The notes: generated by a model from the letters alone, not told the origin. A DNA stretch of 64,000 nucleotides from Fusibacter sp. A1 (GCF_004125825.1 NZ_QQWI01000012.1:1-64000); one strand, 5' to 3'. Shown: positions 44,675 to 54,157, counted from the stretch's first letter. A program made the numbers and translations.

Positions 44675-45988
44675 ATGAGGGGTAGAATTATAGTTATCAT
44701 GGTTCTTGCATTAATGCTGACAGCATGCGGTTCTGATGACGGATTAGGAAAGGTAAAAGACGACAGATTGACTGTTCTCATGCCATATCTTGAGTATGAT
44801 TATTCGTCACCAATTCGAGGAAACATTGTTTTTGAAACCCATAAGTGGCTCATGGAAGCATTTTTGATACATCATGAAGACTATAAAGGCAAAGTGGAGA
44901 TGATCCTACTAGAAGCGGTTTCAGAAGATGACTATACCGAGCAAGTGACGCGGCTGATGATCAGCGACAGTCCTCCAGATCTGATCCTGCAATACGAGGT
45001 AAAAACACCGACCATCAGTGTTTTCAGCTTGGGAGAGGACCTTGAAAAAGCGGGTGGCGTACAGGCCATATCCTACGATAGACTCGATCACCAGATGAAT
45101 GAAAACCTGAAAGAGGGCGCTTACCTGCCTTTTTCTATCATAGCGGATCTCTCTTATGTGGATAAAGTGAAAGTAAAAGAACTGTTCGGTTCAGATAAGG
45201 TAGGGAAATTAAGTGCTGAGGAAGTAGAACTCTATCTTGACGCCTGGCTTGAATCGAAAACTCCGATACTTAATAGTGAGACCTATTCTGCCATCAGTCA
45301 TGATTTTTTCCCGAACAGACTCTTTATCAACCGGGATAAGAAAAGCTACGAATTTGTCATCGAGGATATTTTGACGCGTGCGAATCGACTCAAGAAAATG
45401 TATGCAAATGAGCAGTTCGCAGCAGTCGATGCTCAACTCCATTCGGTAGAGGATATTAAAGCCAAGATACTTAGCGCGGTAGACAGATTTGATAATGATG
45501 TGAAAAAAGTGCTCGATGAAGGTGGATGGCTTCCTTATTACCCAGTGGGACAGGTACCTTATGTGTATCTCGAGGGTTATGCCCCTGATGAACTATATAG
45601 AGATAAACCGATCATGATCATGGATGCGGTCGATGAATACCGCACGACCGGCTACTATATCAATAACCGATCGGATGATTTGGACCTGGTCTATGAGTAC
45701 CTCAACTATGTGTACAACTACGCTTCGACTACCGACCATTATTTTTCAGAAATCAAAAAAGCTAAAATGCCGACATTGATCAAGAATCTGATTGTTGATT
45801 TTATAGATGGCATCGAAAGCGGTGAAATCCTAGCGGTCGGAAAAGACATTGAACAGTACGATGAGTTTAGAAGCAGGTTCTCAGAGTCGCTGCTGAACTA
45901 TATCATAGATGACAAAATGCTAGAAGCTGACTTTGTGCAAGCGATGCGGGACATCGAGTACGAACTGAATTTCAAGTTGACCGAATAA
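44675..45988 (+). CDS. Lipoprotein resembling an extracellular solute-binding protein
   Basis: A 437-residue protein with a lipoprotein signal (MRGRIIVIMVLALMLTAC, Cys at residue 18). The chain has features of family-1-type binding proteins: an early beta strand DRLTVLMPYLEYDY, a PPDLILQY motif and a large two-lobe length. No permease or ATPase genes are adjacent, so the substrate and even the transport role are unsure. GGGAGG precedes the ATG; the frame opens a little upstream at GTG. Confidence 0.7.
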   Translation: MRGRIIVIMVLALMLTACGSDDGLGKVKDDRLTVLMPYLEYDYSSPIRGNIVFETHKWLMEAFLIHHEDYKGKVEMILLEAVSEDDYTEQVTRLMISDSPPDLILQYEVKTPTISVFSLGEDLEKAGGVQAISYDRLDHQMNENLKEGAYLPFSIIADLSYVDKVKVKELFGSDKVGKLSAEEVELYLDAWLESKTPILNSETYSAISHDFFPNRLFINRDKKSYEFVIEDILTRANRLKKMYANEQFAAVDAQLHSVEDIKAKILSAVDRFDNDVKKVLDEGGWLPYYPVGQVPYVYLEGYAPDELYRDKPIMIMDAVDEYRTTGYYINNRSDDLDLVYEYLNYVYNYASTTDHYFSEIKKAKMPTLIKNLIVDFIDGIESGEILAVGKDIEQYDEFRSRFSESLLNYIIDDKMLEADFVQAMRDIEYELNFKLTE

Positions 45989-46020
45989 AAAAACAGCCTC
46001 CATCATTGGAGGCTGTTTCA
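45986..46020. terminator. Bidirectional terminator
   Basis: AACAGCCTCCA pairs with TGGAGGCTGTT, with A and T runs on opposite sides, between convergent genes. Confidence 0.88.
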
Positions 46021-46029
46021 TTTTGTGTA

Positions 46030-47223
46030 TTATGCTTCTTTGTGTACGTATGGTTTGTAGATGAAACCGATGAACGCAGCAACCAGTAACATACCTGCAG
46101 CAAGTGTAAACGCAAGTGTGTAGTCGCCAGTCATATCGGCAAGCTTACTTCCGATCATAGGACCGACGATACCGCCAACGCCCCATGCTGAGAACATGAT
46201 GCCGTAGTTAAGACCTAGGTTTTTAGTGCCGTAGTTGTCGCCACAAGCTGATGGGAATACAGAAAGCATTGAACCATAAGCGAAGTAGATCATACAAGCC
46301 GCAGCGAATACTGGAAGGAAACCAGATAAGCTGTTAAAGAAGAATAACGCAGTTGCTTGTAAAAGGTAAAGAATAGTCATTGTCTTACCGCGACCAAGTC
46401 TACCAGAAATAGCTCCGGCAGCCGGACGGCCAAGTGCGTTTGCAATCGCAGCGAAAGCTACAAGCTGGAACGCCGCATCTGCGCCAAGGATTTCTTTAAC
46501 AATTGTTTTAAGACCACCGATAGTCATAAGACCACCAGTCGCGCCTGCGAAGAACATGAACCAAAGGAGGTAGAACTCTTTTGTTTTCAACATTTCTTTT
46601 GATGTCAAGTCGTAAGACTTTTTGTTGGCATGTGCAGGGTGTGTAGATACTACAGGAGTTTCAGGGTTGTTAACAAGTTGTGCTAGCGGCACTGTGATCA
46701 CTAAGAATAGGATACCTAAGATTCTGAATGATGGGAACACGCCGTATTCGTGAAGCAGGAATTTACTAAGTGGTACGATATAAAGGCTAGCAAGCCCGAA
46801 TCCACCGACAACAATTCCAGTAATTAAACCTTTTTTCTCTGGTGCAAACCATTTTACTGCTGCAGGTGTAGTTGAAGCATAGCCTAAACCGATACCCGAA
46901 CCAGCTAAAATACCGAATGAGAAAACAAGTCCCCATAGGCTAGTCAATGATCCAGCTAAAATACAGCCAAGTCCAATGAGAATTCCGCCTATAGTTGCGA
47001 CCCATTTTGGTCCAATACGGTCTTGCAAACGTCCAGCAGGAATCATCATAGCTGCAAACATGATAATCGCTACTGTGTATGGCAAAGATGCTTGAGTCTT
47101 TGTCCATCCTAGTGTTTCTTGCAACTCACCGCCGAAAATACTCCATGCATAGAGTACGCCGAACGCCAAGTTGATGCCCGTTCCTGCAAGAACGACAATC
47201 CAACCTTTTTTAGTCGTATTCAA
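46030..47223 (-). CDS. OFA-family major facilitator transporter
   Basis: A 12-helix transporter of 397 residues. The N-terminus NLAFGVLYAWSIFGGELQETLGWTKTQASLPYT is typical of the oxalate/formate antiporter (OFA) group, with GRLQDRIGPKW as the helix 2-3 MFS loop. Family members move organic acids such as oxalate, formate or lactate; the substrate cannot be read here. No linked metabolic gene is present. Confidence 0.88.
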   Translation of the reverse strand: MNTTKKGWIVVLAGTGINLAFGVLYAWSIFGGELQETLGWTKTQASLPYTVAIIMFAAMMIPAGRLQDRIGPKWVATIGGILIGLGCILAGSLTSLWGLVFSFGILAGSGIGLGYASTTPAAVKWFAPEKKGLITGIVVGGFGLASLYIVPLSKFLLHEYGVFPSFRILGILFLVITVPLAQLVNNPETPVVSTHPAHANKKSYDLTSKEMLKTKEFYLLWFMFFAGATGGLMTIGGLKTIVKEILGADAAFQLVAFAAIANALGRPAAGAISGRLGRGKTMTILYLLQATALFFFNSLSGFLPVFAAACMIYFAYGSMLSVFPSACGDNYGTKNLGLNYGIMFSAWGVGGIVGPMIGSKLADMTGDYTLAFTLAAGMLLVAAFIGFIYKPYVHKEA

Positions 47224-47394
47224 TTGTAAAACCTCCTGTAATATATATAATGTTTATGAACGACTTATTATACCGTAACCTTTCTAACTATTCAATAAAG
47301 TAAATAAAAGTTAAGGTTTGTTCATAGAATAGCCACAATTTTCTGTTATGAATTTAAAGGTATGCGTCTTAGAGCCGATTGATGGCGCTTTAAC

Positions 47395-47424
47395 TTGTCT
47401 TTAGCTATGGATTCGTGCTAAAAT
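47395..47424 (+). promoter_or_regulatory. Promoter of the yebC-like gene
   Basis: TTGTCT (47395-47400), 18 bp, TAAAAT (47419-47424). Confidence 0.6.
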
Positions 47425-47474
47425 GGTCATGCAGAAATAACGCTCTAAAGGAGCTTATATAAAAGGAGAAAAAA

Positions 47475-48200
47475 ATGGGCAGAATAGGTACTATAATCAA
47501 CCGTAAAGGTAAGCAGGATGCAAAAAAAGCTAAAATTTTCACTAAACTTGCCAGATACATCACAGTAGCTGCAAAAGAAGGCGGCGGAGATCCAGAATAC
47601 AATGCGGCACTTGCAACGGCAATTGAAAAGGCGAAAGCTGCAAACATGCCAAACGACAATATCGATAGAGCCATCAAAAAAGGTACAGGAGACTCTGACG
47701 GTGTCGTTTATTCTGAACTGACTTACGAAGGCTACGGACCAGGCGGTATCGCAGTACTTGTAGAATGTCTTACAGACAACACGAACAGAACATCGGCAGA
47801 TGTCAGATCTTACTTCTCTAAAGGCAAAGGTAACTTAGGCGTAAACGGTTCTGTAAGCTTTATGTTTGACAGAAAAGGCGTACTTGTCATCGATAAAGTA
47901 GAAGGCATGGACGAAGAAGAACTAGAAATGCAAGTGATCGAAGCAGGCGCAGAGGACTTTGTAGTAGAAGAAGACCACTTCGAAGTTTACACAGAAGTAG
48001 AAGACTTCAGTACGGTAAGAAACGCACTAGCTGCAGAAGGAATCGAGTTCTCTATGGCAGAACTTAGATACCTGCCAACAACCATGACAAAACTAACAGA
48101 CGAAGAAGACATCAAGTACATGAACAAAATGATCGACCTCTTCGAAGACAACGACGACATCCAAAACATTTACCATAACTGGGATGAAAGCTCGAACTAA
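47475..48200 (+). CDS. YebC/PmpR-family protein
   Basis: A 241-residue protein with the family start [26 protein letters not shown] and the signature [21 protein letters not shown]. YebC proteins are described as transcriptional regulators and, more recently, as ribosome-associated factors that help translate proline-rich sequences; which applies here is unknown. It is a single-gene unit with its own promoter and terminator. Confidence 0.94.
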   Translation: MGRIGTIINRKGKQDAKKAKIFTKLARYITVAAKEGGGDPEYNAALATAIEKAKAANMPNDNIDRAIKKGTGDSDGVVYSELTYEGYGPGGIAVLVECLTDNTNRTSADVRSYFSKGKGNLGVNGSVSFMFDRKGVLVIDKVEGMDEEELEMQVIEAGAEDFVVEEDHFEVYTEVEDFSTVRNALAAEGIEFSMAELRYLPTTMTKLTDEEDIKYMNKMIDLFEDNDDIQNIYHNWDESSN

Positions 48201-48232
48201 TTTCGTTCGCGCCGCCCGAGTGGCAACAAAGA

Positions 48233-48277
48233 TAAACAAGCTATGATTTCGCAAAAAATCACAGCTTGTTTTTTTAT
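48233..48277. terminator. Bidirectional terminator
   Basis: ACAAGCTATGATTT pairs with AAATCACAGCTTGT, followed by T7, between convergent genes. Confidence 0.85.
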
Positions 48278-49617
48278 TTAACCAATTCTTTTCTTGTACT
48301 TTTCCAAGTGTAAATCAATAGGTATACGATAAAGGGAAAGGCAATCAAGCTGATCGTATCCAATTGCAATAAATTGACAAGCCATCCGCGGTAGAGATTG
48401 CCACCATCTAAAAAACTTGTAAACACGCCGTCGTAGCCATCAATGACTAGCTGTGACTCAATACTCATCGTTGTGAAGGTCTGAGCGAAAAACGACGCGT
48501 AGTAAAGTGTACCGGCGACGATTGGAACACCGATGATATAGGACTTAATCATATTGCCTTTAGTCGCAACACTAATCATGGCGACAGGAACGAGTAGGTT
48601 GGTCAAGTCCGCCATCGGTATGAAATTAATCCCTGGTAGGATTAAGGCTAAGCCGATCGATGTCGGTATCAGTAATAATGCGACAACAATAACCGATGGG
48701 TTAGAAAACAAAACCGCAACATCCAGTCCGATATAGGTCTGGCCAAGCTTTGGAAACCTTGTGGCAATGAATTCCTTCATGCCCTCTGATATTGGAATCA
48801 GTGACTCACCAAGAATACCACCCATCTTAGGTAAAATGTAAATGACAGCAGCAAAACCGAATGCCAATGTTAGAAGCGCCTCAAGGTCATAACCGCTAGC
48901 GATACCTAGCAGAATACCTAAAATGAATCCAATGATCATTGGCTCTCCAAGAATGCCGAGTTTCTTTTGAACATAGGCAGGATTCGCATCATTATTTCGT
49001 ATAAATGGTATGCGGTCCAATTGTTTTGACAGAAAGTAGGCTATCGGAAAATGAATATTCGATGATAGATGTGGAATGCAAATACCGTCCATGTTCATCA
49101 AGGAGTTCGTCAAAGGGGCGCTCCAATCCGCTATCTTCAGTGTCAATATAAAACTGATCGAAGAAAAAATGAGTGTCAGGGTCAAGCTATCGGTTGTATG
49201 ATAGATAAAGGCTCCCAAAAAAATAACATGCCAATAGTTCCAAATATCGATATTCACCACTTTCGTTGTTCTGCTGAGCAGCATCAATACATTGATCGCA
49301 ATAAACAAGATCAGTAGCAAAGGTGCATAATCGAAGGACCAAGTGATATTTGCCAGCGGTGGCCAACCGATATCGAGAACAGGTACATCGAGCCCCGATT
49401 TTGCAATAAGCGCCTTAATGGCTGGATTCATCAACTTTACAAAATAATCAATGGTCATAAAGATACCGATGAATGCGATGCCTATTTGAAGCGCAGACCT
49501 GACGGCCGTTGAAAGCTTGATTCTAAAAAAGAGAGCAAAAGTGAAAATGATAATTGGAAGCATGACAAAAGGTTGAAAACCGAGAAAGTAGTCAAGTGCG
49601 GTTTTAAGTTGCAACAT
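48274..49617 (-). CDS. PTS IIC component, galactitol type (orphan)
   Basis: A 447-residue membrane permease with about ten hydrophobic segments, matching EIIC of the galactitol (Gat) phosphotransferase class (ALDYFLGFQPFVMLPIIIFTFALFFR; LGILGEPMIIGFILGILLGIASGYD; LPKMGGILGESLIPISEG). The start at 49617 follows AAAGGAG; upstream frame is not supported. No IIA or IIB gene and no sugar enzyme lies nearby, which is unusual, since IIC cannot phosphorylate alone. It may use partners elsewhere. Confidence 0.87.
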   Translation of the reverse strand: MLQLKTALDYFLGFQPFVMLPIIIFTFALFFRIKLSTAVRSALQIGIAFIGIFMTIDYFVKLMNPAIKALIAKSGLDVPVLDIGWPPLANITWSFDYAPLLLILFIAINVLMLLSRTTKVVNIDIWNYWHVIFLGAFIYHTTDSLTLTLIFSSISFILTLKIADWSAPLTNSLMNMDGICIPHLSSNIHFPIAYFLSKQLDRIPFIRNNDANPAYVQKKLGILGEPMIIGFILGILLGIASGYDLEALLTLAFGFAAVIYILPKMGGILGESLIPISEGMKEFIATRFPKLGQTYIGLDVAVLFSNPSVIVVALLLIPTSIGLALILPGINFIPMADLTNLLVPVAMISVATKGNMIKSYIIGVPIVAGTLYYASFFAQTFTTMSIESQLVIDGYDGVFTSFLDGGNLYRGWLVNLLQLDTISLIAFPFIVYLLIYTWKSTRKELVK

Positions 49618-49762
49618 AGTAGTCTCCTTTATATAATTGTTACTTACATAATAAGTGATACTTGTTTTCAATACAATGAATATCATGTCGTTTCACAAGA
49701 AAGCTGAAAAGTGTCGTGAACTATTACAAGAGGCGAAAGACAAACAATCTATAACGAGATTT

Positions 49763-49796
49763 AAAGGTGCTGTAAAAAGCATCTTTTTTTTGTGTT
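49763..49796 (+). terminator. Terminator-like hairpin upstream of the nuclease gene
   Basis: GGTGCT pairs with AGCATC (one G-U), then T8. It follows a small open frame (from about 49685, MSFHKKAEKCRELL...) that could be a short or decayed gene, but the frame runs through the terminator and is not annotated. Confidence 0.6.
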
Positions 49797-49900
49797 TTTT
49801 AAAATTGTATTCTGTTGTAATTGCATACGTTCGGTGTTACTATTTATTGTGCATGTTGTGCATATTATGTAAACTTTAATAAGGCAAAAATGGAGGAATT

Positions 49901-51175
49901 ATGAAAAGACTAATCACGCTAGTATTAATCGCAGCACTTTGCTTTAGTAATGCAGTTTTCGGAGACACACAAGACCAGATCAAAGTAAATGTAAACAATA
50001 CCGCACTAGTATTTGATGTTAATCCAACAATTATAGCGGGCAGAACCGTATTGCCGGTAAGGGCCATATTCGAAGCTTTGGGGCTCGAAGTCGGTTGGGA
50101 CGCTGTGACAAGAACGGTAACAGGATCAAACAGCGAAGTTGTCATTAAGCTGCAAATCGATCAGATAAAAGCTACTGTAAACGACAAAGAAGTGACCTTA
50201 GATGTTGCAGCCACCGTGTTAAACGGCAGAACCCTTGTGCCTGCAAGGTTTGTGGCAGAGGCGACTGGTGCAAAAGTAGGCTGGGACGGAGTAACAAGAA
50301 CAGTATCGATTGACAAGCCGGTAATCGACAATAGCGGTTTAGAGGCGAGCGGTTATAAATTAATTGAAGTTGACGGTGGTGACTTATCAGGGCACAGGGA
50401 GCCAAATGTCGTTGTCGATATCGGTTTTGGAGATAGGCAGTACTGGGCCTACACCAATGAATACGGACAACTGGTAAAAGTAACTGCCGACAAAATCGTA
50501 TTGCAAGACGATGCCACAGAACCTGTACTGTCAACAGGTAGATACTACCGCGATGAAGCCAAGGTTCCTGGAGTAGAAAGCGCTACTTTGGATGAAGGGC
50601 ATGTCATTGCAGACAGTCTAGGCGGCGTATCCAATGCCTATAACATCACACCGCAAGACAGCACCTTAAACCGTCACGGTGACCAGGCCTACATGGAACA
50701 GGTTATCAGAGACGCAGGGGGCTGCACAGACTTTGTCGCTGTGATTACCTACCCAAACACAACCACACAGATTCCAAGCCACTACAGCTTCACCTACAAG
50801 CTTAAGGGCAACGTAATCAACGACGAGTTCGACAACGTGAATCCAGATGAAATCAACGCAGCACTAGAGGATCAACAGCCGACTGACAACACAAATGCCG
50901 TGTCTATCGTAAGTGTAGGACTTAGTTCGGAAGAAGTAGTCATAAAAAACACATCGGACCAAGCTGTTCAACTAAAGGCTTATAAGCTTGTGAGTGTAAC
51001 AGGAAACCAAACCTATACCTTCGGCGATTATCTGCTAGAAGCAGGCAAAACGGTCACTGTGTATTCAGGGCAAGGTAGCGGCGATTTAAGATGGACAGGA
51101 AGCTACATCTGGAACAATGACGGTGATCCTGCCGAGCTTTATGATGGGAGCGGTAGATTGGTTAGTAGGTATTAG
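49901..51175 (+). CDS. Secreted DNA/RNA non-specific endonuclease with stalk and lamin-tail domains
   Basis: A signal peptide (about 1-21, ending VFGD) is followed by a copper-amine-oxidase-like stalk (about 25-135; TVLPVRAIFEALGLEVGWD and TLVPARFVAEATGAKVGWDG), an endonuclease domain (about 160-310), and a lamin-tail-like C-terminus (about 335-424). The catalytic motif reads DEGHVIADSLGG where the family usually has DRGH, with NAYNITPQDSTLN supplying the metal-binding Asn. Such enzymes degrade extracellular nucleic acid for nutrients or defence. GGAGG precedes the ATG. Confidence 0.83.
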   Translation: MKRLITLVLIAALCFSNAVFGDTQDQIKVNVNNTALVFDVNPTIIAGRTVLPVRAIFEALGLEVGWDAVTRTVTGSNSEVVIKLQIDQIKATVNDKEVTLDVAATVLNGRTLVPARFVAEATGAKVGWDGVTRTVSIDKPVIDNSGLEASGYKLIEVDGGDLSGHREPNVVVDIGFGDRQYWAYTNEYGQLVKVTADKIVLQDDATEPVLSTGRYYRDEAKVPGVESATLDEGHVIADSLGGVSNAYNITPQDSTLNRHGDQAYMEQVIRDAGGCTDFVAVITYPNTTTQIPSHYSFTYKLKGNVINDEFDNVNPDEINAALEDQQPTDNTNAVSIVSVGLSSEEVVIKNTSDQAVQLKAYKLVSVTGNQTYTFGDYLLEAGKTVTVYSGQGSGDLRWTGSYIWNNDGDPAELYDGSGRLVSRY

Positions 51176-51177
51176 AA

Positions 51178-51237
51178 GATTGGTGATTGGTGATTGGTGA
51201 TTGGTGATTGGTGATTGAAGATTGAAGATTGAAGATT
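51178..51237 (+). repeat. Heptanucleotide tandem repeat 1 (GATTGGT, GATTGAA)
   Basis: About five copies of GATTGGT run into three of GATTGAA directly after the nuclease stop codon. A terminator follows at 51270. A similar array is at 52648. Confidence 0.85.
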
Positions 51238-51265
51238 AACTGATTAACTGATTTGTAGATTAGGG

Positions 51266-51297
51266 GTGGAAGAGAGATCTTTCATCTCTTTTTTTAT
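51266..51297 (+). terminator. Terminator after the nuclease gene
   Basis: AAGAGAGAT pairs with ATCTCTTTT around CTTTC and is followed by a T run. The surrounding GGTGGAAGAGAGATCTTTCA is repeated at about 52721-52741. Confidence 0.75.
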
Positions 51298-51457
51298 TGG
51301 TTTTGATAAAATAGCTATAGTAGTTCTTTAATGAAAATTATGCCAATTTTATAGTAAGATGATTAGGTTAGGCTCAGTGCAGTTTGCTGATTTTCGCTGT
51401 AATGGATAAAGGTTAACTAGTTGAAGTCGGGTAGATATGCTACAAAGGAGAAGAGTA

Positions 51458-51928
51458 ATGGTTAAGATTGAAAGGGGAAGTAACAACTATATAGATGAAT
51501 GTGTTGAAGCTTTAGTGAACTCAGAATTGGGAAGGATCTATTTTTCCCAACCTGGGAAAGCAGAAAAAGCCATAAATAAAGGTTTTCAAAAAGAAGAAGT
51601 ATGGGTTGCACTCAACGATAAACAGGAGTGTGTAGGTTTTCTATGGTGTCAAATGAACGGTGCCTTTCATAGTTTCCCGTACTTACATATCATTGCAATC
51701 AGAAGCCAATATAGAAATAACGGTCTTGGAAAAGAGCTGATGAATTACTTTGAAAAGGTAATATGTGAAGGCTACTCAAAATGCTTTTTAGTCGTTGCCG
51801 ATTTCAATCCAAAGGCAAAAAAGCTGTATGAAGAGATCGGATATAAAGAAGTAGGAAAAATTGATGGTCTATATAAATCCGATGTAACTGAGTTTTTAAT
51901 GATGAAGAACTTAGCATCACAAAATTGA
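51458..51928 (+). CDS. GNAT family N-acetyltransferase
   Basis: A 156-residue GNAT enzyme: LHIIAIRSQYRNNGLGKELMNYFEKV is the acetyl-CoA-binding motif and ADFNPKAKKLYEEIGYKEVG the C-terminal motif. The ATG at 51458 follows AAGGAG; a start at 51437 is not supported. The next gene starts 14 bases after its stop. Substrate unknown. Confidence 0.87.
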   Translation: MVKIERGSNNYIDECVEALVNSELGRIYFSQPGKAEKAINKGFQKEEVWVALNDKQECVGFLWCQMNGAFHSFPYLHIIAIRSQYRNNGLGKELMNYFEKVICEGYSKCFLVVADFNPKAKKLYEEIGYKEVGKIDGLYKSDVTEFLMMKNLASQN

Positions 51929-51942
51929 ATAGAGGTGAACCT

Positions 51943-52626
51943 ATGAACAAGTGTCAAGAATGGTATAACAACATAGCGAAAAGAAATCATGGGTATAAGA
52001 GTGATGCTCACTTTGTAAAAGAAGGTCTATCTGGAGAGGATGAATTCGAAAAAAGGCTCATTGAGCTACTACCTGATTATGCAAATGTTTTAGATGTCGG
52101 ATGCGGTCACGGTGAGTTCACTTTAAAAATGTCTGACTACACAAAAAAGCTAACAGGTGGGGACAGTGCCATAGAACTGATAAGTATCGCTAATAAGTTG
52201 AAGCACGAGCAGGGCAAGGTGAACACAGAGTTCATCTACTTGCATACCCACGAAATGGACAAAATTGAAAGCAATAAATATGACATGATTTATAACAGAA
52301 GAGGACCCACTTCCATTTATGATCATAAACGGATACTCAAACCCGGTGGCGTCATACTAGGCATTCATCCATACAGCGCACTTGAAAAAGTTAAGCAGAG
52401 GCTTATGGATGGCGGTTTTGAAGACATCAAAATTGAGGAGTTTACAGAGTGTGCTTTAGTCTTTGAAAACGAAACTGATTTTGCAGAACATCTGTCGTCA
52501 ATGCATATGAGTAAAGACTACACACTTGATGAAAACAAAGAAATGCTAGATAAACTTATTGCTGATCATACATTCAATGGTAGGCTGATTTTACCAGAGG
52601 AACGATTTATTATTACAGCGAGATGA
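51943..52626 (+). CDS. Class I SAM-dependent methyltransferase
   Basis: The SAM-binding motif I reads VLDVGCGHGEFTLKMS, and KPGGVILGIHPYSALEKVKQRL is the typical motif after strand 5. The 227-residue length suits a small-molecule methyltransferase. The start at 51943 follows GAGGTG; a start at 51925 would overlap the acetyltransferase. It is co-transcribed with that gene, but the acceptor is unknown. Confidence 0.83.
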   Translation: MNKCQEWYNNIAKRNHGYKSDAHFVKEGLSGEDEFEKRLIELLPDYANVLDVGCGHGEFTLKMSDYTKKLTGGDSAIELISIANKLKHEQGKVNTEFIYLHTHEMDKIESNKYDMIYNRRGPTSIYDHKRILKPGGVILGIHPYSALEKVKQRLMDGGFEDIKIEEFTECALVFENETDFAEHLSSMHMSKDYTLDENKEMLDKLIADHTFNGRLILPEERFIITAR

Positions 52627-52647
52627 GGAATTGGAGGAATGAAGAAG

Positions 52648-52695
52648 ATGATTGGTGATTGATGATTGATGATTGATGATTGATGATTGATGATT
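52648..52695 (+). repeat. Heptanucleotide tandem repeat 2 (GATTGAT)
   Basis: About six copies of GATTGAT after the methyltransferase gene, followed by the same GGTGGAAGAGAGATCTTTCAT terminator-like segment as repeat 1. Confidence 0.85.
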
Positions 52696-52902
52696 AGAGG
52701 ATTAAATGATTAACAGATTAGTGGTGGAAGAGAGATCTTTCATCTTTTTTTATTGGAAAAGTGCTGATTTTTTTACAGAAAAGCATCAATCCCTAATGGA
52801 TTAGTGATTTATATGCTTGGATTAATGATACAGTGAGAGTGTGTATCTAAAACTGGTTAGGTAACTATAAATCAGAGTATATCTGCACATAGGTATTAAT
52901 TG

Positions 52903-52955
52903 TGTTGGTATAGGTGCTTTAAAATGGTAAAATTGGATTGTGGCATTAACAGATT
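52903..52955 (+). promoter_or_regulatory. Repeated promoter-like element, copy 1
   Basis: TTGGTA (52905-52910), 17 bp, TAAAAT (52928-52933), within a ~45-bp segment that recurs at 54853-54900 with about 75% identity. The rest of 52756-53070 shows no gene. Confidence 0.55.
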
Positions 52956-53070
52956 ATAGTCCTTATGCATAATTATGAAAAGTGTCGTTGTATGAGCAGA
53001 ATCAACTAAAGAATGTATTGTTCCTTATAAAAGCAGAGTACATAAAGTGTAACGAAGGAGAAGCAGGTGG

Positions 53071-53265
53071 ATGGGGAGTAGGAATAAACTGATTACAGGA
53101 GTACTGTTTATCATTGCATCGATTATTATGGGGCTAGTCTCTTGGATAGGCTTTACGTATGCATCGAATAAGTTAGCAGCCATTTTTTCATGTAGCTCAA
53201 GTTTGATCAGTTTGTGTTTTGGGGTATTGCTGTTGGTGCAATCGAATGGGGTTAAGCATAACTGA
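53071..53265 (+). CDS. Small membrane protein (64 residues)
   Basis: It has two hydrophobic helices (about residues 6-28 and 36-58) with a short basic start MGSRNKL. AAGGAG lies 10-12 bases upstream. No family recognised. It is AT-rich and lies in the accessory part of the window. About 310 bp after it (53266-53574) shows no gene. Confidence 0.55.
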   Translation: MGSRNKLITGVLFIIASIIMGLVSWIGFTYASNKLAAIFSCSSSLISLCFGVLLLVQSNGVKHN

Positions 53266-53574
53266 TAAGTTGAGTGTAAAAAGCTTTAGTAGGAATATAG
53301 AGGATTTTGAGTTTGCTCAATCAGAGTAAGAAAGGAACTAGTTGTTTGATGTAGCATTGCAAGATGTAATTTAGATGAAAATCTTGACGTAATTGCTGAA
53401 CGTGTTGGTACCCATATATCAATATACAGTTGACATCCAAGATGACTCTTCAATGCAATAAGTGTTTATCTAGCATGTCTATAACTCATGATAATTCTTA
53501 GTGAAATGTATAATAGCATCTCTAGATAAGGATGTCAGTAAATTCATGACCAACATGAAAAAAGGAGAAAGAAT

Positions 53575-53820
53575 ATGCCCAATAAGAAAATGACTGGTCC
53601 AAAAGCAGCAACTAGTGCGTCAAAAACACTAACAAGCAAAAGTACAAGTAAGACTTCAAAAACAGCTGCAGGCAGTGCCTTAACTCAAAAAAATGCACCT
53701 AAAAAACAGTCGTCAACGAAAGCAGCATCAGCAGCATCTAAAGTATTACGAGATGCTAGAACCTCAAAATCATCTAAGAGAGCCGCAGGAAGTACTTTAG
53801 CACAGACAAAAAAGAAGTAA
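53575..53820 (+). CDS. Small basic Ala/Ser/Lys-rich protein with internal duplication
   Basis: An 81-residue protein made of two copies of the same unit: residues about 8-42 and 44-81 both follow AA-x-ASK-x-L...TSK-x-SK-x-AAGS-x-L-x-Q. Net charge is strongly positive, with almost no hydrophobic core, as in small disordered or DNA-binding proteins. AAAGGAG precedes the ATG. Similar duplicated basic proteins occur in many bacteria, to my recollection, without a known role. Confidence 0.68.
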   Translation: MPNKKMTGPKAATSASKTLTSKSTSKTSKTAAGSALTQKNAPKKQSSTKAASAASKVLRDARTSKSSKRAAGSTLAQTKKK

Positions 53821-53932
53821 GGGAAATCTGGTGACATGTACTAAAGCACGGGCGCAATTAACGTAACGTAATTCCTTAGTTATAATTCTAACTAAAACAG
53901 GTGAGTTCGCATTATAGAAAGGATGGCACTAT

Positions 53933-54157
53933 TTGATTAGATATAAAGATATTGATAGCGATTCAGGAGTACAAGCATATGAAATTGACAGTGATTCAAT
54001 AACAGTTCAATTTAAAGGTGGCGGATTATACTATTTCACTTATAAAAGTGCTGGAAGAGATCATGTTGAAAGAATGAAACAGTTGGCGGAAGCTGGCGAT
54101 GGCTTAAATGCGTTTATTAACACTACAGTAAAAAAAGGTTATGAATGGAAGAGATAA
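53933..54157 (+). CDS. Small protein of unknown function (KTSC-like pattern)
   Basis: A 74-residue protein with a TTG start preceded by AAAGGA. The pattern DSDSGVQAYEIDSDSITVQFKGGGLYYFTY followed by KQLAEAGDGLNAFINTTV resembles KTSC-type small domains: a beta hairpin ending in an aromatic-rich strand, then helices. Assignment is tentative. It is 112 bases after the basic duplicated protein. Confidence 0.55.
   Translation: MIRYKDIDSDSGVQAYEIDSDSITVQFKGGGLYYFTYKSAGRDHVERMKQLAEAGDGLNAFINTTVKKGYEWKR

Noticed and set aside
49655-49879. 74-codon frame upstream of the nuclease gene
   Set aside because: It reads through a clear terminator (49763-49796) and lacks a good ribosome binding site. The first ~30 codons might be a relic.
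51178-52695. Possible CRISPR array at the GATTGGT/GATTGAT repeats
   Set aside because: The units are seven bases long and directly adjacent, without spacers.
52756-53070. Hidden gene in the gap after tandem repeat 2
   Set aside because: All frames are broken by stops and no start with a ribosome binding site was found.
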